Shown here: positions 8,131-16,963 of the stretch, one piece after another
Position numbering within the stretch: position 1 is the stretch's first letter
How the letters are laid out: each line of letters opens with the position of its first letter
From: JAVBKX01 sp031553835
GTDB lineage: Bacteria > Bacteroidota > Bacteroidia > Bacteroidales > Azobacteroidaceae
DNA length: 64,000 nucleotides
NCBI GenBank assembly: GCA_031553835.1
Contig: JAVBKX010000018.1
Location: 1-64,000, forward strand
Reading direction: 5' to 3'
Program-made: the position numbers and the translations under genes
Notes under the pieces: generated by a model
Database searches by the model: none
Told to the model about the DNA's origin: nothing
The model's input: only the letters and a program-made list of their open reading frames with translations

Positions 8131-10662
8131 ATGCAAAAGAAGAAGTGGAATGTTCTTGCGGTTTGTTTATTCTTTTTGTTATCGTGTACTACGAATAAAA
8201 AAGATGCAATTCTAATCGATGTTGCCAGGGAAGGCGCTGAAATTTCACCGTCTCTTTATGGGATTTTTTTTGAAGAAATAACCCATTCGGGCGATGGCGG
8301 GTTGTACGCCGAAATGATCAGGAACCGTGGTTTTGAAGATGGGACGCCTCCCTCCGGAACGCAAGTGATTAATAATTCGGCAGTAGCCGCCGCTAAGCCG
8401 TGCTATTCGAATGATTCCATCAATCATTTTAAAATCCCATGGGACGACAGTCTATATATGGATGGGTGGACAGTGGAAAATGAAGACGGAAGTACGCCCG
8501 AATATGCAATCGTATCGAATGAGCCATTGCATCCGGCTACTCCACATGCACTATCTATTGCTGCCGGTAAATCCAAAGGACTGGTGCGGCTGATGAATTC
8601 CGGGTATTGGGGCATTGCTCTCAAAAAAGGAGAGGATTATACCATGACCATACATTTAAAATATCCGAAAGGTTATCAGGGCGCTTTTCAAATTGAGTTG
8701 GTAGATACAAAAGGTACATCGGTCTGGACAGCAGGGGTGATGGCTGAAGACCATGGAAAATGGCAAAAATATACCACTTTTTTTACCTCTTATGTAACCG
8801 CCAACGATTTGAAACTCGTTTTGACATTTGATAATCAAGAACCGGTATTGGTTGACTATGTGTCGCTTTTCCCCCGTGAAACGTTTCACAATCATCCGAA
8901 TGGATTGAGAAATGATGTCGCGGAAATGTTAGCCGATCTCAAACCGGCTTTTGTACGATGGCCGGGAGGCTGTATAGTAGAAGGACTGACCTTTGAAAAC
9001 CGTGTCAAATGGAAGGAAACTATCGGTGACCCGGTGACCCGCCCCGGAGAATACAACTTATGGGGATACCGGAGTACTTATGGTTTTGGATACCATGAAT
9101 TTCTTCAGTTTTGTGAAGATACAGGCGCAAAAGGAATGTTTGTCTGTAACGCAGGAATGTCGTGTTTGTTCCGGAATGGAGATTTTTGCAATGCAAACCA
9201 ATTGGATGATTTGATTCAGGAAGCCTTGGATGCGATTGAATACGCCCTTGGAGACACTACGACCACCTGGGGAAAAATGCGAGCGCAAAACGGACATCCC
9301 GGTAAATTTCCATTGGAATATATAGAAATCGGAAATGAAAACATCGGACAGATGTATGCGGTTAATTATAACCGTTTTTATAAAGCCATCCGGGCGCAAT
9401 ATCCTGATCTGAAAATTATATGCGCATTGATGTTCAGCAAATATCTGGCCAATGCCGAACAGGTGGATATCATTGATCCGCATTATTACGAAACGGCCGG
9501 ATGGTTTTATAATAACGCTGATGTTTATGATAAACTTCCGGCCGGCTACCCTTATCATGTATATGTGGGTGAATATGCTGCGATTGGAGGGTCCAACCTG
9601 AATTCGTCCCTGGCGGAGGCCGCTTTCTTGACGGGCGTGGAACGGAATGGGGATAAGATAAAAATGGTTTCTTATGCCCCTTTATTGGAAAATGCGGCAC
9701 ATGGCAAAGACCATTTAATTGTGCTGAAAAATGATTCGGTTTACGGACGAACCAATTATCATGTATTGAAATTATTTTCTCATAATCGACCGGATGTCAA
9801 TCTTGCCACTCAGTTAATTCCTGTGACGCCTTCCCGGCCTTATCAATCCAAAGGATTTATCGGTTTGGGTTCTGACAATACCTGCGCATCTTTCAAAGAA
9901 TTGAAAATCACCCAACAAGGCAAAGTGGTGTATGAGACCGATTTTTCGGATTGGGCTGACAAGTGGAATCCGTTGCGTGGAGAATGGCTGGTCGAAAATG
10001 GTATGGCAAAACAGCAAAAACAACCCGGCGATGCTTTAGCCATCTTAAATGGCTTTTCTTTTGAAGATTGCACCATCGAATTGAAAGCCAGAAGAGATGG
10101 GGGAGTTCAGGGATTTCGCATTTTATTCGGAGGAAAAGATGACTGGAATTATTTTATGGCTGATATCGGCAGTCACACCAATGAATCTGTTTTATTCCGG
10201 GAAATTACCGATCATAGCAACACTTCCCTGTTTGACTACCGGGTAGAATACCCTGTTCAAATGAATCATTGGTATGATGTGAAAATTGTAATTGAAGGGA
10301 ATCATTGGAGTTGTTTCCTGGATGGAGAACTGGTCTATGAATATACCTGTAAAAATGATCCGCGGCATTATGTCGTATCCGGTTATGATAAAGCGAAAGA
10401 AGAAGTGGTAATAAAAGTGGTGAACGGAGAAGATACGCCATGGAATACTTCTGTACAATTGCAGCATGTACAATCATTAGGGACGGATGGAAAAATTATT
10501 TGCCTGTCTCATGCCGATAAATTGGCCGAAAATTCATTCGGGGAACCCAATAAGATTATTCCGCAAGAAACGGATTTCAAAGTAAAATCGACCTTTGATT
10601 ATTCGTTTGAACCACATTCGCTAACGATATTGAGAATACCATGTAAGAAAAATAATTTATAA
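8131..10662 (+). CDS. GH51 alpha-L-arabinofuranosidase, lipoprotein, with inserted LamG-like module
   Basis: 843 residues. A lipoprotein signal (LLSC, Cys19) is followed by an N-terminal carbohydrate-binding-like beta sandwich (about 60-250) and the GH51 (beta/alpha)8 domain. The catalytic acid/base is Glu403 in IEIGNENIG and the nucleophile is Glu481 in YVGEYAA. At about 580-760 a LamG/DUF1080-like jelly roll interrupts the C-terminal beta domain (TDFSDW ... WNPLRGEW ... WSCFLDGELVYEY). The family removes terminal alpha-L-arabinofuranosyl groups from arabinan and arabinoxylan. It shares its architecture with the GH51 at 52070. It is the first gene of a two-gene GH51 operon with 23 bp to the next gene and its own operator upstream. 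Confidence 0.95.
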   Translation: MQKKKWNVLAVCLFFLLSCTTNKKDAILIDVAREGAEISPSLYGIFFEEITHSGDGGLYAEMIRNRGFEDGTPPSGTQVINNSAVAAAKPCYSNDSINHFKIPWDDSLYMDGWTVENEDGSTPEYAIVSNEPLHPATPHALSIAAGKSKGLVRLMNSGYWGIALKKGEDYTMTIHLKYPKGYQGAFQIELVDTKGTSVWTAGVMAEDHGKWQKYTTFFTSYVTANDLKLVLTFDNQEPVLVDYVSLFPRETFHNHPNGLRNDVAEMLADLKPAFVRWPGGCIVEGLTFENRVKWKETIGDPVTRPGEYNLWGYRSTYGFGYHEFLQFCEDTGAKGMFVCNAGMSCLFRNGDFCNANQLDDLIQEALDAIEYALGDTTTTWGKMRAQNGHPGKFPLEYIEIGNENIGQMYAVNYNRFYKAIRAQYPDLKIICALMFSKYLANAEQVDIIDPHYYETAGWFYNNADVYDKLPAGYPYHVYVGEYAAIGGSNLNSSLAEAAFLTGVERNGDKIKMVSYAPLLENAAHGKDHLIVLKNDSVYGRTNYHVLKLFSHNRPDVNLATQLIPVTPSRPYQSKGFIGLGSDNTCASFKELKITQQGKVVYETDFSDWADKWNPLRGEWLVENGMAKQQKQPGDALAILNGFSFEDCTIELKARRDGGVQGFRILFGGKDDWNYFMADIGSHTNESVLFREITDHSNTSLFDYRVEYPVQMNHWYDVKIVIEGNHWSCFLDGELVYEYTCKNDPRHYVVSGYDKAKEEVVIKVVNGEDTPWNTSVQLQHVQSLGTDGKIICLSHADKLAENSFGEPNKIIPQETDFKVKSTFDYSFEPHSLTILRIPCKKNNL

Positions 10663-10685
10663 TCAGTAACTTAAATGAATTTATC

Positions 10686-12221
10686 ATGAGAAAAAATCTT
10701 TTATTCTTTGTTTTATTCGTTTTCTTTGGAGCTGTCAATGCTCAACAAAGTAAAATCACAGTCAACGCCAATGATGGAAAATACACCATTAATAAACACA
10801 TTTATGGTCATTTTTCCGAACATTTGGGGCATTGTATTTATGGAGGTATTTGGGTAGGGGAAGGTTCTTCCATTCCCAATGTGCGTGGAATCCGGACAGA
10901 CGTGGTGGAAGCGCTGAAAGCCATTGATATTCCTAATCTGCGTTGGCCTGGCGGCTGTTTTGCCGATGAATACCACTGGCGCGACGGGATCGGCCCGCGC
11001 GAAAATCGTCCGAAAATGATTAATACCCATTGGGGAGGCGTGGTCGAAGATAATAGTTTCGGAACGCATGAATTCCTGGATTTATGCGAGCAGTTAGGTT
11101 GTGAACCCTATATTTGTGGCAATGTGGGTAGCGGTACCGTGGAAGAAATGTCGAAATGGATTGAATATATGACCTTCGACGGAGAAAGCCCGATGGCTAA
11201 TCTGCGTAAACAAAACGGACGGGAAAAACCATGGAAAGTAAAATTTTTTGGTATCGGTAATGAAAACTGGGGTTGCGGAGGAGACATGTTGCCGGAATAT
11301 TATGCCGATTTATATCGTCGTTTTGCTGTATATTGCCGGAGCTATGGAGATAATCGCCTGTATAAAATAGCCGGTGGCCCAAACTCCGAAGATTATCATT
11401 GGACAGAAACATTGATGGGAAAAGCAAAAAATCAAATGCAGGGACTTTCTTTGCATTATTACACGATTCCGAGAACCTGGGGCGATAAAGGTTCCGCTAC
11501 CCAATTTGATGAAGCGGAATATTTTACCACGATTGAAAGAGCTGCTTTTATGGAAGAGTTGGTAAATAAACATTCTGCCATTATGGATAAATATGATCCC
11601 GAAAAACGTGTGGCATTAGTTCCCGATGAATGGGGAGTCTGGTATAATGTGGAACCGGGAACAAATCCGGGTTTCTTGTTCCAGCAAAATACCATGCGCG
11701 ATGCACTTGTAGCGGGCATTACACTGAATGTTTTTAACCGGCATTGCGACCGGGTGCGGATTGCCAACATCGCCCAAATGGTCAATGTATTGCAATCGGT
11801 CATTCTTACAGATAAAGAAAAAATGGTATTAACACCGACTTACTGGACTTTTTACCTGTATAAAGTGCATCAGGACGCCCTGATGTTGCCAATAGCTATT
11901 GAAAGCGCCAAATATGAAATAAACGGCCGGACAATGGATGCTGTAACGGCTTCTGCATCTAAAGATAAACAAGGAAAGGTGCACATTACATTAACTAATG
12001 CAGATCCTCACAAAACTCAAACCGTTACTTGTGATATAGCCGGTTTGAATGTGAAAAATGTAACCGGGCAAGTCCTGACTTCTGCTCAGATTAATGATCA
12101 TAATACTTTTGACAACCCGAAATTAGTGGGAGTGACAGAATTTAAGAATGCAAAACTGAATAAAAATAATTTAACCATTACTCTTCCTTCAAAATCAGTG
12201 GTATTATTGGAACTCCAATAA
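10686..12221 (+). CDS. GH51 alpha-L-arabinofuranosidase, compact form
   Basis: 511 residues, the standard length of single-domain GH51 enzymes. A signal peptide (1-19, ending VNAQQ) suggests the periplasm. RWPGGCFADEYHW, FGIGNENWGCGG (acid/base Glu193) and LVPDEWGVWY (nucleophile Glu315) are canonical. It lacks the extra binding modules of its upstream neighbour, so the pair probably splits the work between surface or large substrates and small periplasmic arabino-oligosaccharides (inference). The gene ends 27 bp before a strong terminator. Confidence 0.97.
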   Translation: MRKNLLFFVLFVFFGAVNAQQSKITVNANDGKYTINKHIYGHFSEHLGHCIYGGIWVGEGSSIPNVRGIRTDVVEALKAIDIPNLRWPGGCFADEYHWRDGIGPRENRPKMINTHWGGVVEDNSFGTHEFLDLCEQLGCEPYICGNVGSGTVEEMSKWIEYMTFDGESPMANLRKQNGREKPWKVKFFGIGNENWGCGGDMLPEYYADLYRRFAVYCRSYGDNRLYKIAGGPNSEDYHWTETLMGKAKNQMQGLSLHYYTIPRTWGDKGSATQFDEAEYFTTIERAAFMEELVNKHSAIMDKYDPEKRVALVPDEWGVWYNVEPGTNPGFLFQQNTMRDALVAGITLNVFNRHCDRVRIANIAQMVNVLQSVILTDKEKMVLTPTYWTFYLYKVHQDALMLPIAIESAKYEINGRTMDAVTASASKDKQGKVHITLTNADPHKTQTVTCDIAGLNVKNVTGQVLTSAQINDHNTFDNPKLVGVTEFKNAKLNKNNLTITLPSKSVVLLELQ

Positions 12222-12247
12222 AGTTAAAAAAACGATTTCAATAATAA

Positions 12248-12304
12248 AAACGGTCTTCGAACAGTTTACAAATGGTAAGCGATTTGAAGACCGTTTCGAT
12301 TTTT
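12248..12304 (+). terminator. rho-independent terminator after the GH51 pair
   Basis: An 11-bp perfect stem, AAACGGTCTTC (12248-12258) with GAAGACCGTTT (12286-12296), is followed by a T-rich tail. It separates the GH51 operon from the methyltransferase operon. Confidence 0.8.
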
Positions 12305-12410
12305 AAAGTAACCTCTCTTCAGAAAAAAAATAGTCTTTTTTCGTCAAAAAACATATAAAATTGCTCCAAATTACAATTTTAATGAATTTTTTTTCTAAAA
12401 ATAGGCAATT

Positions 12411-12456
12411 TTAATGAAAGTTTAATGAGTTGTTAATGGAGCAAAAATATATTTGC
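12411..12456 (+). promoter_or_regulatory. triple-heptamer operator and -7 box (methyltransferase operon)
   Basis: TTAATGA starts at 12411 and 12422 and TTAATGG at 12433, each 11 bp apart. Eight bases follow, then the -7 box TATATTTGC at 12448-12456. The operator occupies the position of the usual -33 element. I see no cobalamin-riboswitch-like conserved box in 12305-12500, although the operon encodes B12-dependent proteins. Confidence 0.85.
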
Positions 12457-12500
12457 ATGAATTTTAATGGCAAATTATTTACAATTATAAATCAAATAAC

Positions 12501-13505
12501 ATGACAAAACGTGATGTAATCAAACTCGTCTTAGACGGAAAAAAACCGCCTTACGTGCCCTGGTCTTTTAAATTTACCCAAGAACCCAAAGAGGCATTGG
12601 AGAAATATTATGGAGTGGATGATTTAGATCCGGTGTTAGGCAACCACATTCTGCAATTGGGAAGCGATATCGGCTTCTTTGAAAATCTCGGAAATAACCT
12701 GTATCAAGATGTATTTAAAGTAGTGTGGGATCGAAGCATCGACAAAGACATCGGCGATGTGAAAGGATGTGTGCTTGAAAACCCTACCCTGGAAGGTTAT
12801 ACATTCCCCAATCCATTAGATCCTCGTTTCTTTGAAAATATTGAACCGGAAATTGCAAAAAAACCGGATATGTTCCGTTGTTTCCAAATCGGTTTTTCTC
12901 TATACGAACGAGCCTGGACATTACGTGGAATAGAAAACCTGTTGATGGACTTTATCATTAATCCGGATTTTGTACATCAATTGCTCGATGCCATTTGTGA
13001 CTACAATATGGCACAAGTGGATAAAGCGCTTGAGTATGACATCGATGCTGTTTATTTTGGCGATGACTGGGGGCAACAAAGAGGTTTGATTATGGGATAT
13101 GATATGTGGAAAGAATTTATCTATCCTCGTTTGAAGCGTATGTACGGACATGTACGCAAAGCCGGAAAATATGTAATGATTCACAGCTGCGGCGATGTGG
13201 ACGAATTATTCGATGATTTGGCAGATATAGGATTGAACAGTTTTAATCCTTTCCAACCCGAAGTCATGGATGTATATGAAATTCTTCCCCGTTATCGCGG
13301 ACGGCTTGCCTTCCACGGTGGTTTATCGATGCAAAAGACATTACCTTTCGGAACAAAGCAGGATGTGATCGACGAGTCCAACCGTTTATTGGAATTAGGA
13401 AAAGAGGGTGGATATATTTTCTCTCCTTCTCATTCGGTGGAAGGGGATACTCCATTTGAAAATATGTTAGCGTTTATAGATATTGCTCAAAAACAACTTA
13501 AATAA
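12501..13505 (+). CDS. UroD-fold methyltransferase, candidate substrate:corrinoid methyltransferase (MT-I)
   Basis: 334 residues, cytoplasmic, uroporphyrinogen-decarboxylase-like fold. It is not a haem enzyme by context: the next three genes are a corrinoid protein, a cobamide reactivator and an MtaA/MtbA-like protein. It retains a MIHSCGDVDELFDDL segment (HxCG, about residue 230). The C-terminal Cys that completes the HxC...C zinc site of MtaA/MtbA enzymes is replaced (FSPSHSVEGDTP). Together with the other acidic residues this suggests a different metal or substrate site. In corrinoid O-demethylases, UroD-fold proteins are known as the component that takes the methyl group from the ether substrate. 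I infer that role here. The methyl donor is unknown; a methylated sugar fits the neighbours best. Confidence 0.75.
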   Translation: MTKRDVIKLVLDGKKPPYVPWSFKFTQEPKEALEKYYGVDDLDPVLGNHILQLGSDIGFFENLGNNLYQDVFKVVWDRSIDKDIGDVKGCVLENPTLEGYTFPNPLDPRFFENIEPEIAKKPDMFRCFQIGFSLYERAWTLRGIENLLMDFIINPDFVHQLLDAICDYNMAQVDKALEYDIDAVYFGDDWGQQRGLIMGYDMWKEFIYPRLKRMYGHVRKAGKYVMIHSCGDVDELFDDLADIGLNSFNPFQPEVMDVYEILPRYRGRLAFHGGLSMQKTLPFGTKQDVIDESNRLLELGKEGGYIFSPSHSVEGDTPFENMLAFIDIAQKQLK

Positions 13506-13513
13506 AAAAGACC

Positions 13514-14146
13514 ATGAATGATTTAAATCAATTAAAAGATGCTATAATTACAGGAAAATTAGAACAGGCTGTTGCTCTTACCCAAGAAGGCATTGATGCC
13601 GGTATGTTGCCTCAGGACATTATTAATAATTACCTGGTTAAAGGAATGGAAGAAATCGGCATCCGGTTTGAAGAAGGAAAAGCCTTTGTTCCTAATTTGC
13701 TTTTATCGGCCAGGGCAATGAAAGGATGCTTAGAGATATTAAAACCATTAATGAAGGACGTAAAAGCCGTTTCGCTGGGCAAGTTAGTGATCGGCACCGT
13801 CAAAGGGGATTTGCATGACATCGGAAAAAATCTTGTCGCCTCAATGCTGGAGGGATGCGGATTCGAAGTTATAAACCTGGGAGTGGACATTTCTGCCGAT
13901 AAGTTTGTTGAAGCTGTCAAAGAACATCATGCAGATATCCTATGCCTGTCGGCCCTGTTGACTACCACTATGAATTATATGAAAGAGGTAATTGAGGCGT
14001 TGAAGGCTGCCGGATTAAGAGATCAGGTAAAAGTGATGATCGGAGGAGCTCCTGTCAATGAAGCTTTTGCTAAACAAATAGGTGCAGACGGATATAGTTC
14101 GAATGCAAATGCCGCCGTAACACTGGCCAAAGAAATACTTTCTTGA
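13514..14146 (+). CDS. corrinoid (cobalamin-binding) methyl carrier protein
   Basis: 210 residues with the two-domain layout of MtaC/MtbC-like carriers. A helical cap (about 1-85, EGKAFVPNLLLSARAMKGCLE) is followed by a Rossmann-like cobamide domain. The base-off motif is complete: KGDLHDIGKNLV with axial His101, then SALLTTTM and IGGAPV, giving the DxHxxG...SxL...GG pattern. It carries the methyl group between the two UroD-fold proteins. It lies 8 bp after the first methyltransferase and overlaps the next gene by 4 bp, so stoichiometric co-expression is expected. Confidence 0.93.
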   Translation: MNDLNQLKDAIITGKLEQAVALTQEGIDAGMLPQDIINNYLVKGMEEIGIRFEEGKAFVPNLLLSARAMKGCLEILKPLMKDVKAVSLGKLVIGTVKGDLHDIGKNLVASMLEGCGFEVINLGVDISADKFVEAVKEHHADILCLSALLTTTMNYMKEVIEALKAAGLRDQVKVMIGGAPVNEAFAKQIGADGYSSNANAAVTLAKEILS

Positions 14147-14823
14147 AAACATTGAATTATAATAAGTTAGACATATCCGGGTTGAAGATTGAAGTTAGAG
14201 AGATTTATCTTTCTATGGGTTATCGCGACCATGTCCCGGAGCAACCCGTTCGGGACATGGTTATTCAAGTATTGGAAGAGGCTCAGACGATTTGTATTCC
14301 CCGGTATATGTACTGTATAGAACCCGTCCAAATGGTCGATGCATCCCATTTGGCATCCAGGGGACAAGTATTTCATATCGGGAAAATAATAGCTTCCTAT
14401 TTATCGGGAATATCGCATGCCTGCTGGTTTACAGCTACTGCCGGATTAGAATATGATCAGTATATACACCAACTGCGTTCCTCCGGTGACATTGTCAAAG
14501 AATTTATCGCCGATGCTATTGGAAGTGTAATTGCGGAAGCTTGTGTAAGCGAAATTGATAAATTACTCAACGCAGAGTCGGGGTTTCGCCATACCTTACC
14601 TTATAGTCCGGGTTATTGTGGTTGGAATATACAGGAACAGCAAAAATTGTTTGCCTTGTTTCCCGATCGCCCCTGTGGTATTTCGTTAAATGCATCTTGT
14701 TTAATGACGCCTGTCAAATCGGTCAGTGGATTCTTTGGATTAGGAGAAGTGCTGCAACCTCAGCCTTATCGATGTGATGTATGTAGTAATAAAAATTGTT
14801 TTAAAAAAAGAGAAGTAATATGA
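14143..14823 (+). CDS. MetH activation-domain-like corrinoid reactivation protein
   Basis: 226 residues. The start is a TTG that overlaps the previous stop (TTGA), because no in-frame ATG lies near the junction. The segment PYSPGYCGWNIQEQQ (about residue 149 on) matches the signature of the cobalamin-dependent methionine synthase activation domain, which binds S-adenosylmethionine and remethylates oxidised cob(II)alamin. The C-terminal tail has four cysteines (CDVCSNKNCF), as in stand-alone versions found beside methyltransferase clusters. There is no ferredoxin-like ATP-dependent activator (RACE/RamA type) in the window. The electron donor is unknown. Confidence 0.85.
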   Translation: MKTLNYNKLDISGLKIEVREIYLSMGYRDHVPEQPVRDMVIQVLEEAQTICIPRYMYCIEPVQMVDASHLASRGQVFHIGKIIASYLSGISHACWFTATAGLEYDQYIHQLRSSGDIVKEFIADAIGSVIAEACVSEIDKLLNAESGFRHTLPYSPGYCGWNIQEQQKLFALFPDRPCGISLNASCLMTPVKSVSGFFGLGEVLQPQPYRCDVCSNKNCFKKREVI

Positions 14824-15821
14824 TTAACATGGAAAAATGGACTGCAGAGGTCATTGGCGGATCCCAACGGCTTGCCATTCCCATCATGACCCATCCGGGG
14901 ATTGAAATGTGTGGCTATTCTATCAGGGAAGCAGTCACGGATGGTCAGAAGCATTTTGAAGCCATTCAAAAATTGGATCAAACTTATCCTGCCGCGGCCA
15001 GCACCGTTATTATGGATTTAACGGTAGAGGCGGAAGCCTTTGGTGCAGAGGTAAGTTTTCCGGAAGATGAAGTTCCTACCGTAACTGATCGTTTAGTGTT
15101 TGATCTTGATTCTGTAACCAAATTACAAGTGCCTGGTCTGAATCAGGGCAGGGTTCAGGAATATCTAAAAGCGAATCGACTGACAGCGCAGTGTATTACC
15201 AATAAACCGGTATTTGCCGGATGTATCGGCCCGTTTTCATTAGCCGGACGTTTGTATGGCATGACTGAAATTATGTTGGGTATTTATACAGAAACAGAAG
15301 TCATCGAATTATTATTGCAAAAATGCAGTGAATTTATTCTCCAATATTGCACAGCCATTAAGGCGCAGGGCGTGAATGGAGTCATCATGGCAGAACCGGC
15401 GGCGGGATTGATTTCCAATGATGATTGTTCACAGTTTTCATCCCAATACATAAAACCCATTGTGCAAAAGCTTCAGGATGATCATTTCATGATTGTACTT
15501 CACAATTGCGGTAATACAGGACATTGTACCTCGGCCATGGTTGAAACAGGAGCAGCGGCATTACATTTTGGAAACAAAATTGATATGGTGGAAGCGCTCA
15601 AAGAATGTCCTTCCAATATATTGGCAATGGGTAACCTGGATCCGGCCGGACTGTTCCGGAATTCATCGGCCCAAGCCGTTTATAACGAAACATTGGATTT
15701 ACTTGAAAAGACTAAAACCTGGAAAAATTATGTATTATCCAGCGGATGCGATACACCTCCTCATGTGCCGTTTGAAAATATTGAAGCTTTTTACCGGGCA
15801 TTGGAGGAGTTTAATAGTTGA
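14820..15821 (+). CDS. MtaA/MtbA-like methylcobamide methyltransferase (MT-II candidate)
   Basis: 333 residues, UroD fold. It keeps the full zinc thiolate site of the MtaA/MtbA group: His228-x-Cys230 in LHNCGN and Cys310 in SSGCDTPP. Other group features are GPFSLAG and MAEPAAGLIS. In methanogens this type passes the methyl group from the corrinoid to the thiol coenzyme M. A member of the Bacteroidota is not expected to have coenzyme M, so the acceptor here is open; another thiol such as homocysteine is possible (inference). No pterin-binding methyltransferase is present nearby. The start overlaps the previous stop (ATGA). A second ATG nine bases on (14829) could also serve. Confidence 0.85.
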   Translation: MINMEKWTAEVIGGSQRLAIPIMTHPGIEMCGYSIREAVTDGQKHFEAIQKLDQTYPAAASTVIMDLTVEAEAFGAEVSFPEDEVPTVTDRLVFDLDSVTKLQVPGLNQGRVQEYLKANRLTAQCITNKPVFAGCIGPFSLAGRLYGMTEIMLGIYTETEVIELLLQKCSEFILQYCTAIKAQGVNGVIMAEPAAGLISNDDCSQFSSQYIKPIVQKLQDDHFMIVLHNCGNTGHCTSAMVETGAAALHFGNKIDMVEALKECPSNILAMGNLDPAGLFRNSSAQAVYNETLDLLEKTKTWKNYVLSSGCDTPPHVPFENIEAFYRALEEFNS

Positions 15822-15854
15822 GAATTGAGAATTGAGAGTTGAGAATTGAGAATT
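15820..15854 (+). repeat. five tandem copies of a 7-bp unit GAGAATT
   Basis: Units start at 15820, 15827, 15834, 15841 and 15848; the third is GAGAGTT. The array overlaps the stop codon of the preceding gene and ends 5 bp before the next start. Related GAGAATGG/GAGAGTT sequence occurs at 59944-60001. Copy-number change here could alter the spacing to the next start codon. Confidence 0.85.
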
Positions 15855-15859
15855 AATAA

Positions 15860-16936
15860 ATGAAAGAAATGAAAAAAATAAGTTTGATTATCGGTTTAAT
15901 TGTTGTAAGCATTTCTGTTGCCGTTGCACAAGCTCCACGGTGGTCGGAAGCTCAGGCAAACGAATGGTATAAGCAATTACCCTGGATGTGCGGGATGAAC
16001 TATATTCCGTCCGATGCTATTAATTATACGGCGTTATGGGATAAAACCAGTTTTAATCCTAAGTTAATTGAAAAAGAAATGAAACTCGCCCGGAGTATCG
16101 GGTATAACTGTGCACGAGTGGTATTGCAATATGCAGTATATGAAGATGATCCTGCTTATTTTTTGAAAACGCTCGATAAGTTTTTAGGTATATGTGATAA
16201 ATACGGGGTAAAAGTAATGCCTTGCTTCTTTGATGATTGTTTCTTTGGTGTCAATACGGATCCGGTGATCGGCAAACAAGTAGAACCGCTGGAAGGCTGG
16301 TATGCCTGGGCCTGGTCTCCGTCTCCCGGGCACACGATGGTGATAGATCAGCGTTTTCATCCTAAATTGGAAAAATATGTCAAAGATGTGATGAATCGTT
16401 TTAAAAATGATCCCCGTATTTTTGTCTGGGATTTATATAATGAACCTACCAACAGCGGTTTGGGATTCAGAAGTCTGCCTCTTGTGAAAAAAGTTTTTGA
16501 ATGGGCGCAGACCGTTAACCCTTCGCAGCCGCTGACCATGGGAATCTGGAATGAAGATAAAGCATTGAATGATATTATTAACTCTTATTCCGATATAACC
16601 ACTTTCCATTGCTATGCTGATAAAGAGCATACAAATGCATTTATTCAACGCTTAAAAGTAAACAATCGTCCTATTATTTGCACCGAATGGTTGAATCGTC
16701 CGATCAAATCGACGATTGAAGATATCATGCCTCTGTTCAAACAAGAAAATGTAGGATGTATGAACTGGGGATTGGTAAACGGGAAAACACAGACTCATCT
16801 TCCCTGGGGATTTAAACCTGAAATGCTTCCATATACCGGATTATGGCAACATGATCTTTTTACAAAAGATTTTCAGCCCTATAAAGATGAAGAGATTCAG
16901 TTGATAAAAAGTTTAACTGTAAGTAATACAAAATAA
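15860..16936 (+). CDS. GH5-like (clan GH-A) glycoside hydrolase
   Basis: 358 residues with a signal peptide (1-23, ending AVAQA). The rest is a single (beta/alpha)8 domain with clan GH-A landmarks. The acid/base Glu lies in FVWDLYNEPTNS (about residue 196), the nucleophile Glu in ICTEWLNRP (about 275), and HCYAD lies between them. Similar proteins are often labelled 1,4-beta-xylanase, but I cannot fix the GH family or substrate. It lies 38 bp behind the methyltransferase cassette and 27 bp before the permease on the same strand. This suggests that it releases the very sugar whose methyl group the cassette removes. A second ATG (15869) is possible. Confidence 0.8.
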   Translation: MKEMKKISLIIGLIVVSISVAVAQAPRWSEAQANEWYKQLPWMCGMNYIPSDAINYTALWDKTSFNPKLIEKEMKLARSIGYNCARVVLQYAVYEDDPAYFLKTLDKFLGICDKYGVKVMPCFFDDCFFGVNTDPVIGKQVEPLEGWYAWAWSPSPGHTMVIDQRFHPKLEKYVKDVMNRFKNDPRIFVWDLYNEPTNSGLGFRSLPLVKKVFEWAQTVNPSQPLTMGIWNEDKALNDIINSYSDITTFHCYADKEHTNAFIQRLKVNNRPIICTEWLNRPIKSTIEDIMPLFKQENVGCMNWGLVNGKTQTHLPWGFKPEMLPYTGLWQHDLFTKDFQPYKDEEIQLIKSLTVSNTK

Positions 16937-16963
16937 AAAAAGCGTTGATCTAAAACAAATGCC

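Noticed and set aside
12305..12500. Cobalamin riboswitch before the B12-dependent operon
   Set aside because: The leader is short and AT-rich, with no recognisable B12 box; the operator and -7 box explain the region.
12501..15821. Two uroporphyrinogen decarboxylases of haem synthesis
   Set aside because: They flank a corrinoid carrier and a cobamide repair gene, one keeps the MtaA-type HxC...C zinc site, and no other haem gene is near.
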